Assembly (NCBI GenBank): GCA_913056195.1
Contig: CAJXMF010000034.1
Span: 1-33,336, forward strand
Direction of reading: 5' to 3'
DNA length: 33,336 nucleotides
Origin: an uncultured Methylococcaceae bacterium
GTDB taxonomy: Bacteria > Pseudomonadota > Gammaproteobacteria > Methylococcales > Methylomonadaceae
Position 1 is the first letter of the stretch; every line of letters starts with the position of its first letter. The position numbers and the translations under genes are program-made. The notes beneath the pieces were generated by a model that saw only the letters and a list, made by a program, of their open reading frames with translations, was not told the origin of the DNA and did no database searches. This document shows positions 25,166 through 32,461 of the stretch, one piece after another.

Positions 25166-25495
25166 ATGGAATTACCAACAGTACATAGTATATACAGGCA
25201 CTCGGAAAGAGATGAGCGGGAAGTCATTTATCCATTGCTGGAAAAAGACAATTTCAGATTGGAAAAAATCGTGTCTTATGGGCAGGCAACGCCGGCGGAT
25301 GAATGGTATGACCAGGATAAGGAAGAATGGGTTTTACTGATTAAAGGCATGGCCGTTATACGCTTCGATCCGGGCGGATGCGTACCCTTGGCAGAAGGTG
25401 ATTACTTAACGATTCCAGCTCATCATAAACACCGTGTGGAGAGTTGTTCTTTTGATGCTGTGTGGTTGGCTTTGCATTATGCAGTGGATGGCTGA
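25166..25495 (+). CDS. Small cupin-domain protein
   Basis: This 109-residue protein is a single-domain cupin: the first motif region is DEWYDQDKEEWVLLIKGMAVIRF and the second is LAEGDYLTIPAHHKHRVE, with a closing beta strand. Both motifs are recognisable, but the usual metal-binding His pair of the first motif is reduced, while HHKHRV in the second keeps three His. The role is unknown; small cupins may bind a metal or metabolite, or act in sensing. It is divergent from pstS over 86 bases that contain a GGTCGAT/ATCGGCC-type inverted repeat at 25115-25130. Confidence 0.88.
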   Translation: MELPTVHSIYRHSERDEREVIYPLLEKDNFRLEKIVSYGQATPADEWYDQDKEEWVLLIKGMAVIRFDPGGCVPLAEGDYLTIPAHHKHRVESCSFDAVWLALHYAVDG

Positions 25496-25593
25496 TTAGC
25501 TATGCCTTCTTCAACTAAAAAAACGATAAGGTACCGAATTTTCATGATGCTTTACAAGATAGAATCGTTTCTATGTTTGAAAGCTAAATAGTC

Positions 25594-25697
25594 TAGTGCA
25601 GCACCAGTTTTACTTTGATGGATAGTTTTTATATAGACTATTGAAATGTCAGAAATTTATAATATTTATTCATCTATCCTAAATTGGTGCTGTACTA
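25594..25697. mobile_element. MITE-like element flanked by TA
   Basis: Terminal inverted repeats GTGCAGCACCAGTTT (from 25596) and its partner AAATTGGTGCTGTAC (25681-25695) match at 13 of 15 positions. The core is exactly 100 bases and is flanked on both sides by TA (25594-25595, 25696-25697), as expected for the TA target duplication of IS630/Tc1-mariner transposases. It has no coding capacity. Confidence 0.7.
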
Positions 25698-25796
25698 GCC
25701 GTTAATGATATTTTTTCTGCTGAGGGAAGATTTCTTGCTATATCGGCTTAAATGAAATGACAGGCGCTTTGGCGTTCTAACATCAGTAGAAACAAG

Positions 25797-25834
25797 CATG
25801 CACAGAGGGCGTTGTGTAACAAGCCCTGTGCATG
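25797..25834 (-). terminator. Hairpin downstream of the ferritin-like gene
   Basis: CATGCACA (25797-25804) and GGGC (25807-25810) pair with GCCC (25823-25826) and TGTGCATG (25827-25834), with a two-base bulge. It lies 32 bases past the stop on the minus strand. The T-run after it is weak, so transcript end or stabilisation are both possible. Confidence 0.5.
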
Positions 25835-25866
25835 TCAGTCAAGCTAAAGCAATCAAGGGCATTGAG

Positions 25867-26310
25867 TTATTCACCTGGTTTTCTTAACATCTTCCGGACA
25901 TCTCCCAAATGCATTTCTTCAAGAGCAATCATACGTCGAGCATATTCTTCAAGCATGATATTGCGCCCATTTACCAGTTGAAGGAGCTCCTTATAAGCAG
26001 ATAAGGCCAGTGATTCATGCTCTAATGATTCGCGCAGAATATCGCCAATATCATGGCGATGCGTTTCCAGCAAAGGCCCGATGCCTAAGGATGGGTGGCC
26101 ACCCAAATGGGTAATCAATTCACCGGCTTCGTTCGCATGAGACAGTGATTCGGTCGCCTGGCTGCGCATCCAGGAAACGATCGGGATGCGGTTGTAGCCG
26201 AAGACCATCAAGGCATAATGTGTATAACGGATAATGCCGGCTAATTCGGTTTCCAGTATTTTATTCAGTACGGCAATGACGGCATCATTATCAATTTCAG
26301 TGCTATTCAT
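25867..26310 (-). CDS. Bacterioferritin-like diiron protein
   Basis: This 147-residue protein is a four-helix ferritin-like protein. Likely iron ligands are Glu22 (LETELAGIIRYTHY), Glu54 and His58 (ATESLSHAN), Glu95 or Glu99 (ESLEHES), and Glu131 with His134 (EEMH). It resembles bacterioferritin (COG2193-like) in length and helix order. The second helix reads ESLSHAN where bacterioferritin has EMKHAD, so the heme-ligating Met52 equivalent is Leu and the Glu-His spacing differs by one. It is therefore probably a non-heme relative. The job is iron or oxygen handling, or peroxide reduction. GGAGA lies upstream of the ATG. Confidence 0.85.
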   Translation of the reverse strand: MNSTEIDNDAVIAVLNKILETELAGIIRYTHYALMVFGYNRIPIVSWMRSQATESLSHANEAGELITHLGGHPSLGIGPLLETHRHDIGDILRESLEHESLALSAYKELLQLVNGRNIMLEEYARRMIALEEMHLGDVRKMLRKPGE

Positions 26311-26413
26311 GAGAATCTCCTCAAGTAGAATGAAGGAGATTTCACTATAACGGATTTATACCCAGTTTGATAGGGACACAAGCGGCTGTGCAGAGCTAAT
26401 GGATAAGTCGCAA

Positions 26414-27430
26414 TCATGTTAATGGATTCAGAATGGTTTTGACAAAGGCATTGTAATCCATGAGTTGTGTTAAAAACTGTTCATCCAGCCTGTTTAAGAC
26501 GTGTTTCAGTTCCGGTGTCAGTGATCTAAAAACCAGAAAATAATATTCCCGGGTAATGGCTGCAAAATGTAAGTTTAATGATTTCGCAACGCTCTCAATG
26601 CCTAATCCTGCATCGGCCTGTCGACTGATAATCATACTGGCAACGGCTAAATGCGTGTGTTCTTCATGATAATAGCCCTGCAACTGCTGTGGCCGGATAT
26701 GATGATTTTTTAACAAATTATCCATCAAAAGGCGTGTGCCTGAACCCGTTTGCCGGTTTACAAACAGCAGTTTTTGATCAATTAATTGTTGTAGCGTATC
26801 GACTGGTCGCTCTGGGTGGCTCATCAATCCTTGTTGCCGTTGCTCTAACAATATAAATTGATCGTTTTTTTGATCCAGATATTGACTGAACTGATTCAGT
26901 TGCGCTTTACTGCCTTCATCTACGGCAATATGAAACCCCGCCATGTCGCATTTTCCTTCCGCATAAGCGACTAACGCCTGACTACTGCCTTCTATTTGCA
27001 AGGATACCGGTAATTGTTGTTGACGCAGCTTGCTGAGTTTCTCTGAATCGCTGGCAATTATTCTGAGTTTTTGCTGAGCCGGTAACAGTGCCTGTAATGC
27101 ATTCTGGGCTTTATCTGCGGCTGTCGTTAATGCGTCGTTAAAAAAACGTTTATTTTCGTGCTCAATTTCCAGTAATTTTTGCCCAAGCGGGCTTAACTCT
27201 GAGCCTTTGCCGCGGTGCATCTTAACTAATGTCGCATCAAACAAGGTTTCCACTTGTTTAAGGCTATCCCAGGCTTTGCGATAGGAATAACCGCAGCGAT
27301 TGGCGGCGATACGAAGATTGCCGCACTTTTGTACTTCATTTAATAGCCTCAGTACGGCATCCAATTTGTAATGCGTTTCATCGACAGTCACATGCATGGT
27401 CAATGCAAGTCTCATTTTTATATCAGTCAT
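26414..27430 (-). CDS. ModE-type HTH regulator fused to a PBP-like ligand domain
   Basis: This 338-residue transcription factor has a LysR/ModE-style winged helix (ALRLLNEVQKCGNLRIAANRCGYSYRKAWDSLKQVE in parts, near residues 26-62) followed by a periplasmic-binding-protein-like domain (PF12727 type, about residues 115-330). That domain contains NRQTGSGTRLLMDNLL, in which oxyanion ligands are contacted. Regulators of this build usually sense molybdate or tungstate and control the cognate transporter. The start is uncertain: ATG 27430, 27415 or 27397. I rejected an upstream start at 27487 because it would leave only 25 bases for the divergent promoter. It faces the alginate-export-type channel gene, so both likely respond to the same ligand. 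Confidence 0.85.
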   Translation of the reverse strand: MTDIKMRLALTMHVTVDETHYKLDAVLRLLNEVQKCGNLRIAANRCGYSYRKAWDSLKQVETLFDATLVKMHRGKGSELSPLGQKLLEIEHENKRFFNDALTTAADKAQNALQALLPAQQKLRIIASDSEKLSKLRQQQLPVSLQIEGSSQALVAYAEGKCDMAGFHIAVDEGSKAQLNQFSQYLDQKNDQFILLEQRQQGLMSHPERPVDTLQQLIDQKLLFVNRQTGSGTRLLMDNLLKNHHIRPQQLQGYYHEEHTHLAVASMIISRQADAGLGIESVAKSLNLHFAAITREYYFLVFRSLTPELKHVLNRLDEQFLTQLMDYNAFVKTILNPLT

Positions 27431-27447
27431 TATTAAATAGAAAATAG

Positions 27448-27487
27448 TTGCATATTTTGTAACATAACGATTGCTATTATAATGCAA
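27448..27487. promoter_or_regulatory. Possible regulator operator between divergent genes
   Basis: TTGCAT (27448-27453) and ATGCAA (27482-27487) are inverted repeats 28 bases apart in the 82-base divergent region. The repeats are separated by an AT-rich stretch. This is a candidate site for the neighbouring ModE-type regulator, but it does not match the ModE consensus. Confidence 0.3.
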
Positions 27488-27512
27488 ATTCGTTCAAAAT
27501 AAGATGCTATAT

Positions 27513-28895
27513 ATGAAAATAAATACATATTTAAAAACCGGGGCAGCGGCGATACTTGCTCTAAACAGTCTCTCCGCTTATGCTCAGACTCGTTCTTGGA
27601 AACTGGAACATGCCATGGACATGCCGGACGGGTTACACTTGTCTGTGTCGCACAGAAGCCGTTATGAATCACTGGATGGCCAATACAGAGCCCGAGTCAA
27701 TGGCTTACCGGGCAACGGTGGCGATCAGGCGTTGGTATTACGGACGTTGATTCATGCCCGTGCCGAATTAAATTACTTTACAATTGGCGCAGAAATGGAG
27801 GATTCGCGCATAGAGCTGGCTGACAGCGGTACGGCAACCGCCAGCAGCAAGTTGACGACAACCATTGCCAATCCATTAGAACTGTTACAGGCTTATATTG
27901 AAGTCCCGTTGGATAATCTGCTGGTTGAAGGCAGCCATAGTGTGATCCGGGGTGGCCGCATTACAATGGATGCCGGCAGTCGGCGACTGGTTGCCCGCAA
28001 TCGTTTTCGTAATACCCTCAATGCGTTTACCGGACTGGATTGGCAATGGCGCCTGGCGGACAAAACATTCAGAGCGTTTTATACGTTACCGGTACAACGC
28101 CGGGTTGCGGGAAATATTCTCAACAATCACGCACGTTTTGATTCAGAAGACAGCGCTGTACGTTTTTGGGGATTGTATTACCGTCAACCTTTGTTCAGCA
28201 CGGCGGTTAAAGGCGAAACCTTTCTGTTTGGACTGAATGAAAACGATAGCCAAGGCAGAGCGACTAAAAACCGTGAACTCTACACTTTTGGCTTCCGCTT
28301 ATGGCAGTCGCCATCGGTCAATCAGTTTGATTATCAGTTAGAAACAGTTTATCAATTGGGTAAGTCCAGAGTTTCGACCAAATCCACAACGCCACTGGAT
28401 CACTGGGCTTATTTCCATCATGCTGAACTGGGTTATAGTTTTAATGCGCTCGGAACACCCAGACTAATCGCACAATTTGATTATGCCAGTGGGGATGATA
28501 ATCCCAATGATGGCCAGAATAATCGGTTTGACACACTGTACGGCGCTCGCCGTTTTGATTTTGGCCCGACCAGCACTTACGGAGCCTTTGCTCGGAGTAA
28601 TTTAATATCACCGGGACTACGGTTAAAATTAAAGCCTGTCTCATCACTCAAAACAATGTTTGCCTTGCGTGGTTTCTGGCGTGAGTCCACTGCTGACAGT
28701 TGGACCACAGCCGGTATCAATGGGTCACAGGCTTATATCGGCACCCAGCTAGAAGCCCGTTTACGCTGGCAAGCCATCCCTAAAAATCTGTCTGTTGAAG
28801 GCGGTGTTGCACATTTATTTGCCGGTGATCTGATGACACAAGCCGGAAAAGGTGATGCCACCTTTGTTTATTCACAAATTACCATCAGCCTCTAA
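27513..28895 (+). CDS. Alginate-export-family outer-membrane beta-barrel
   Basis: This about 460-residue precursor has a signal peptide ending in SAYAQT (MKINTYLKTGAAAILALNS...) and a long beta-barrel. The pattern RSRYESLDGQ, SVIRGGRITMDAGSRRLVARNRFRNT and FDTLYGARRFDFGPTSTYGAF matches the AlgE/alginate-export porin family. Such barrels carry polysaccharides or small anions. An ATG three codons upstream (27504) is possible. It is placed between a ModE-type regulator and the TupA gene, so by context it may be an outer-membrane channel for molybdate or tungstate; that is inference. TupA begins 39 bases later on the same strand, which suggests one transcript. Confidence 0.85.
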   Translation: MKINTYLKTGAAAILALNSLSAYAQTRSWKLEHAMDMPDGLHLSVSHRSRYESLDGQYRARVNGLPGNGGDQALVLRTLIHARAELNYFTIGAEMEDSRIELADSGTATASSKLTTTIANPLELLQAYIEVPLDNLLVEGSHSVIRGGRITMDAGSRRLVARNRFRNTLNAFTGLDWQWRLADKTFRAFYTLPVQRRVAGNILNNHARFDSEDSAVRFWGLYYRQPLFSTAVKGETFLFGLNENDSQGRATKNRELYTFGFRLWQSPSVNQFDYQLETVYQLGKSRVSTKSTTPLDHWAYFHHAELGYSFNALGTPRLIAQFDYASGDDNPNDGQNNRFDTLYGARRFDFGPTSTYGAFARSNLISPGLRLKLKPVSSLKTMFALRGFWRESTADSWTTAGINGSQAYIGTQLEARLRWQAIPKNLSVEGGVAHLFAGDLMTQAGKGDATFVYSQITISL

Positions 28896-28934
28896 ATAGC
28901 GTTTTCTTTAATCAATCTATAAATGGAAAAACAC

Positions 28935-29738
28935 ATGAAAAACATAATCCAAACACTTTATTTACTTACGCTTTTCATCATTGCAACAGTCGTTAATGCC
29001 GAACAGGTTCTGCGCATGTCAACCACAACCAGCACTGAAAACTCCGGTCTATTAGCGGTATTGGACCCAGTGTTCGAACAACAAAATAATGTACGCCTGG
29101 ATGTTATTGCCGTGGGGACAGGAAAGGCACTTAAATTAGGTGAAAATGGTGATGTCGATGTGGTTTTTGTTCATGCCCCGGCAGCTGAAATGAAATTTGT
29201 CGCCGATGGCTTCGGTGTCGATCGTAAGGCTGTCATGCATAATGATTTTGTCATACTTGGCCCGGCCTCAGATCCGGCGCATATCAAAGGTTCATCAACC
29301 GCTATTGAGGCGATGCAAAAAATCAACCGTAGCAAAGCCCTGTTTATATCCAGAGGTGATGATTCTGGAACAGATAAAAAAGAAAAGAAACTATGGCAGC
29401 TGGCCGGTATAAAACCTTCTGGACGCGAGTATATGGCTGTCGGGCAAGGCATGGGCGCTGTGTTACAGATTGCCAATGAGAAACAGGCCTATACACTGAG
29501 TGACCGAGGCACTTTTATTGCTTATCAAGACAAGATTGATCTGACTGTCGTTTTTGAAGGCGATAAAGTACTTTATAATCCTTACCACATCATGGCCGTC
29601 AATCCTGAAAAATACCCTTATGTTCAGTATGATCTGGCTAAAAAATACATTGATTTTGTTGTCAGCAAACAGGGCCAGGATATTATTGCCAACTACAAAA
29701 AACGCGGACAACAATTATTCTATCCTGATGCGTTATAG
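28935..29738 (+). CDS. tupA: Tungstate-binding protein TupA-like
   Basis: This 267-residue periplasmic protein has a signal peptide (MKNIIQTLYLLTLFIIATVVNA) and the TupA family signature TTTSTENSGLL at residues 30-40, followed by DVVFVHAPAAEMKFVADGFG and VMHNDFVILGPASDP. It binds oxyanions (tungstate, probably also molybdate) and delivers them to the TupB permease and TupC ATPase. I chose the ATG at 28935, preceded by TGGA; an ATG four codons upstream also fits. No tupB or tupC follows: after the stop comes 445 bases of non-coding DNA and pseudogene, and then hsdM. The operon is thus either truncated or the transporter is elsewhere. Confidence 0.93.
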   Translation: MKNIIQTLYLLTLFIIATVVNAEQVLRMSTTTSTENSGLLAVLDPVFEQQNNVRLDVIAVGTGKALKLGENGDVDVVFVHAPAAEMKFVADGFGVDRKAVMHNDFVILGPASDPAHIKGSSTAIEAMQKINRSKALFISRGDDSGTDKKEKKLWQLAGIKPSGREYMAVGQGMGAVLQIANEKQAYTLSDRGTFIAYQDKIDLTVVFEGDKVLYNPYHIMAVNPEKYPYVQYDLAKKYIDFVVSKQGQDIIANYKKRGQQLFYPDAL

Positions 29739-29958
29739 TTCGGCTGCAATGGTTTGGTTTTTTAAACCACAAATTTATGGACTTACTTAGACGGTTCGAT
29801 AAACGCATCATATGCATTTCCACCGAGGATGGTGGCACGAGAAAATAAAGCCTTGTAAAGGGTAGGGTGGATGCGCTGTGCTTATTATACGAAACTAAAA
29901 CTTTACCATAACCGAAAGACTGGTTTATGTTATATGTATAAAAAGAAGCGGGGCAGCT
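29739..29958. other. Gene-free region after tupA
   Basis: No intact gene is seen. A 6-bp stem at 29750-29769 may end the tupA transcript. GTAGGGTGGATGCGCTGTGC around 29863-29882 resembles half of a common intergenic repeat (GGGTGGAT..GC). The junction between the tup region and the restriction island lies here. Confidence 0.4.
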
Positions 29959-30178
29959 TTGAGGAACGCAAAAACAATTCAGACGTTTCTGCCTGACGGA
30001 AACCCCCGTGGCATTCGTGTTGCCGAGATAACGACTCGCATTGTTCAAGTGATTTAAATTCCGCGAAAGCTATGCTCCGATTTTCTACAGATGTCTGGGC
30101 AGAACAGCCAACGGCTGGATGGAATGGACAAACAAGAGCGGCAAAACGCTGGATGAAGTAAAAAAGCAAAAGGAATAA
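29959..30178 (+). pseudogene. Remnant of a GIY-YIG nuclease with DUF4357 domain
   Basis: Two pieces of one gene survive. In one frame (29959-30057) the sequence reads KTIQTFLPDGNPRGIRVAE then ITTRIVQVI followed by a TAA stop and IPRKL: the N-terminus of GIY-YIG/DUF4357 proteins often found in type I restriction loci. In another frame (30062-30178) it reads LGRTANGWMEWTNKSGKTLD then EVKKQKE and a stop, which is the C-terminal DUF4357 end. The middle of the gene (normally about 300 residues) is missing. An internal deletion plus frame change leaves this clearly non-functional. It ends 5 bases before the hsdM start. Confidence 0.8.
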
Positions 30179-30183
30179 TTATA

Positions 30184-31740
30184 ATGACAAGCACCGAACA
30201 ACGTGCCGCCCTGCAACGCCAGATCTGGCAAATTGCCAATGATGTTCGAGGCGCAGTGGATGGCTGGGATTTTAAGCAGTATGTACTTGGCACTCTGTTT
30301 TATCGCTTTATCAGCGAAAACTTTGCCAACTATATCGAAGGCGGTGATGAGAGTATCAATTATGCAGAGCTCCCTGATGAGGTCATCACCCCGGAAATCA
30401 AAGACGATGCCATTAAAACCAAGGGCTATTTCATCTACCCCAGCCAGTTATTCGTCAACGTCGCCGCAGCTGCCAACAGCAACGACAGCCTGAATACGGA
30501 CCTCGCCAGTATCTTTTCAGCCATTGAAACATCTGCCAGCGGCTACCCGTCTGAACCTGACATTAAGGGTCTGTTTGCCGATTTTGATACCACCAGCAAC
30601 CGCCTTGGTAATACCGTTAAAGATAAGAACACCCGCCTGGCCGCCGTATTAAAAGGCGTGGCCGGGCTGGACTTTGGTGAATTTGATGACAGCCACATCG
30701 ACCTGTTTGGCGATGCCTATGAGTTTCTCATCTCCAACTACGCTGCCAATGCCGGTAAATCAGGCGGCGAGTTTTTTACCCCGCAACATGTTTCCAAACT
30801 GATTGCGAGGCTCGCCATGCACAAGCAAACCAGCGTCAATAAAATATATGACCCCGCCTGTGGTTCCGGCTCCCTGCTGCTGCAAGCCAAAAAACACTTT
30901 GATGCGCATATTATTGAAGACGGTTTTTTTGGACAGGAGATCAACCACACCACCTACAACCTGGCGCGGATGAACATGTTTTTGCATAACATCAACTATG
31001 ACAAGTTCAATATGCAGCTGGGCGATACACTGCGAAACCCGCACTTTGGCGATGACAAACCCTTTGATGCTATTGTTTCTAATCCACCTTATTCGGTGAA
31101 GTGGATAGGCAGTGATGACCCAACCCTGATTAACGATGAACGCTTTGCCCCCGCCGGTGTGTTAGCCCCCAAATCCAAAGCCGACTTCGCCTTTGTGCTG
31201 CATGCGCTCAGTTACCTCTCAAGCCGTGGCCGTGCAGCCATCGTCTGCTTTCCCGGCATTTTTTACCGCGGCGGCGCGGAAAAGAAAATCCGCCAGTACC
31301 TGGTGGACAACAACTATATCGAAACCGTCATCGCACTCGCGCCCAACCTGTTTTACGGCACCACCATCGCCGTCAACATCCTGGTGCTGTCCAAACACAA
31401 AACCGACACCACTACCCAGTTTATCGATGCCAGTGGTGAGGACTACTTCAAAAAAGCCACCAATACCAACATCCTCACCGACGCGCATATCGAAAAGATC
31501 ATGCAGGCGTTTGACCGCAAAGCCAATGTTGAACACTTTGCGCTATCGGTAGACAACGACAAGATTGCCGACAACGACTACAACCTGTCCGTCAGCAGCT
31601 ATGTGGAAGCCAAAGACACCCGTGAAAAAATTGATATCACCCAGCTCAACGCCGAGCTGAAAACCACCGTGGCTAAAATTGACCAGCTGCGCGCAGACAT
31701 TGATGCCATTGTGTTAGAAATAGAAGGGACTGACGCATGA
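30184..31740 (+). CDS. hsdM: Type I restriction-modification DNA methyltransferase HsdM
   Basis: This 518-residue subunit methylates adenine (N6) in the recognition sequence. An N-terminal HsdM domain (residues about 10-140, [23 protein letters not shown]-like start) precedes the catalytic part. The SAM motif is [17 protein letters not shown] from residue 223, and the catalytic NPPYSVKW begins at residue 300. The length is close to that of type IC HsdM proteins (about 520). AGGA lies 12 bases upstream of the ATG. The stop overlaps the fic start (ATGA), so fic is translationally coupled to hsdM. hsdR is not in the window. The gene is richer in GC and GCC codons than the following fic and hsdS parts. 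Confidence 0.97.
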   Translation: MTSTEQRAALQRQIWQIANDVRGAVDGWDFKQYVLGTLFYRFISENFANYIEGGDESINYAELPDEVITPEIKDDAIKTKGYFIYPSQLFVNVAAAANSNDSLNTDLASIFSAIETSASGYPSEPDIKGLFADFDTTSNRLGNTVKDKNTRLAAVLKGVAGLDFGEFDDSHIDLFGDAYEFLISNYAANAGKSGGEFFTPQHVSKLIARLAMHKQTSVNKIYDPACGSGSLLLQAKKHFDAHIIEDGFFGQEINHTTYNLARMNMFLHNINYDKFNMQLGDTLRNPHFGDDKPFDAIVSNPPYSVKWIGSDDPTLINDERFAPAGVLAPKSKADFAFVLHALSYLSSRGRAAIVCFPGIFYRGGAEKKIRQYLVDNNYIETVIALAPNLFYGTTIAVNILVLSKHKTDTTTQFIDASGEDYFKKATNTNILTDAHIEKIMQAFDRKANVEHFALSVDNDKIADNDYNLSVSSYVEAKDTREKIDITQLNAELKTTVAKIDQLRADIDAIVLEIEGTDA

Positions 31741-32342
31741 TTCTGGAAAACAAATTAAACATCACCGACCAAATCGAGTTGGCCAAGACAGAAGAAAAAA
31801 TCAGCAAGCAAAAGGCCAGACAGTTGTTTGACTTTGGTGATATCAATAAAGTTGAGGTGGGCAAGTTTGCCGGACTGGCTTTTATTCACAGCTATCTGTT
31901 TGATGATATTTATCCATTTGCGGGAAAAATCCGTGACGTGAATATTGCCAAGGGCAACTTTCGTTTCGCCCCGTTGATGTATCTGGAGGCCTCACTGAAA
32001 CATATCGACGCAATGCCGCAAGGCAGCTTTGATGAAATCATCGAAAAATATGTTGAGATGAACATTGCCCATCCCTTCCGTGAAGGCAACGGCCGCGCCA
32101 CCCGCATCTGGCTGGATCTCATCCTTAAAAAACAAATTCAGCAGGTGGTGGATTGGAACCAGGTGGATAAAGAAGAATACCTTTCCGCCATGCAACGCAG
32201 CGTGGTCAAAGACCTTGAGATAAAAGCCCTGCTCAAACAAGCCCTCACCAACAAGATTAATGACCGCTCCCTGTTTATAAAGGGTATTGATGTCAGTTAT
32301 TTCTATGAAGGCTATAGTCAATTCAAGACCGAGGAGCTTTAG
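31737..32342 (+). CDS. fic: Class III Fic protein (AMPylator) inside the hsd operon
   Basis: This 201-residue protein has the Fic core [12 protein letters not shown] from residue 112, matching HxFx(D/E)GNGRxxR with the catalytic His112. The family transfers AMP from ATP to a target protein. Near the C-terminus SYFYEG (Ser187, Glu191, Gly192) matches the (S/T)xxxE(G/N) inhibitory motif of class III Fic proteins such as Neisseria meningitidis NmFic, whose tail blocks ATP until oligomers disassemble. It overlaps hsdM by 4 bases. A repeat and about 120 bases lie between it and hsdS. No separate antitoxin is seen, as expected for a class III protein. The target is unknown; DNA gyrase and topoisomerase IV are targets for some relatives. 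Confidence 0.95.
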   Translation: MILENKLNITDQIELAKTEEKISKQKARQLFDFGDINKVEVGKFAGLAFIHSYLFDDIYPFAGKIRDVNIAKGNFRFAPLMYLEASLKHIDAMPQGSFDEIIEKYVEMNIAHPFREGNGRATRIWLDLILKKQIQQVVDWNQVDKEEYLSAMQRSVVKDLEIKALLKQALTNKINDRSLFIKGIDVSYFYEGYSQFKTEEL

Positions 32343-32366
32343 GTATGAGTGGAGTTGAGCAAATGG

Positions 32367-32438
32367 AACCACGAAAGACACGAAACTCACGAAAAAATCT
32401 TTAGAAAAATTTCTGTGTGTTCCGTGTATTCCGTGGTT
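32367..32438. repeat. CACGAAA-type imperfect inverted repeat
   Basis: AACCACGAAAGACACGAAAC starts at 32367, and the right arm (about 32409-32438, ending CCGTGTATTCCGTGGTT) is its imperfect inverse, with alternating ACGAAA/CGGAA units. This type of intergenic element is dispersed in many environmental genomes. It lies between fic and hsdS. Confidence 0.8.
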
Positions 32439-32461
32439 AAAAAAGTAAAGGCTGTGTGGTT

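Larger units (their letters stand above)
25496..25866. other. Gene-free region with MITE-like element
   Basis: No gene is seen. The stretch contains a 100-base inverted-repeat element (25594-25697 including TA flanks) and a hairpin at 25797-25834. It is AT-rich and separates the cupin from the convergent ferritin-like gene. Confidence 0.6.

Noticed and set aside
27431-27487. Upstream start for the ModE-PBP regulator
   Set aside because: It would occupy most of the divergent promoter region and has no ribosome binding site; downstream ATGs fit better.
29863-29882. Half of a GGGTGGAT-type repeat as a mobile element end
   Set aside because: Only one arm is convincing; no partner arm or target duplication could be placed.
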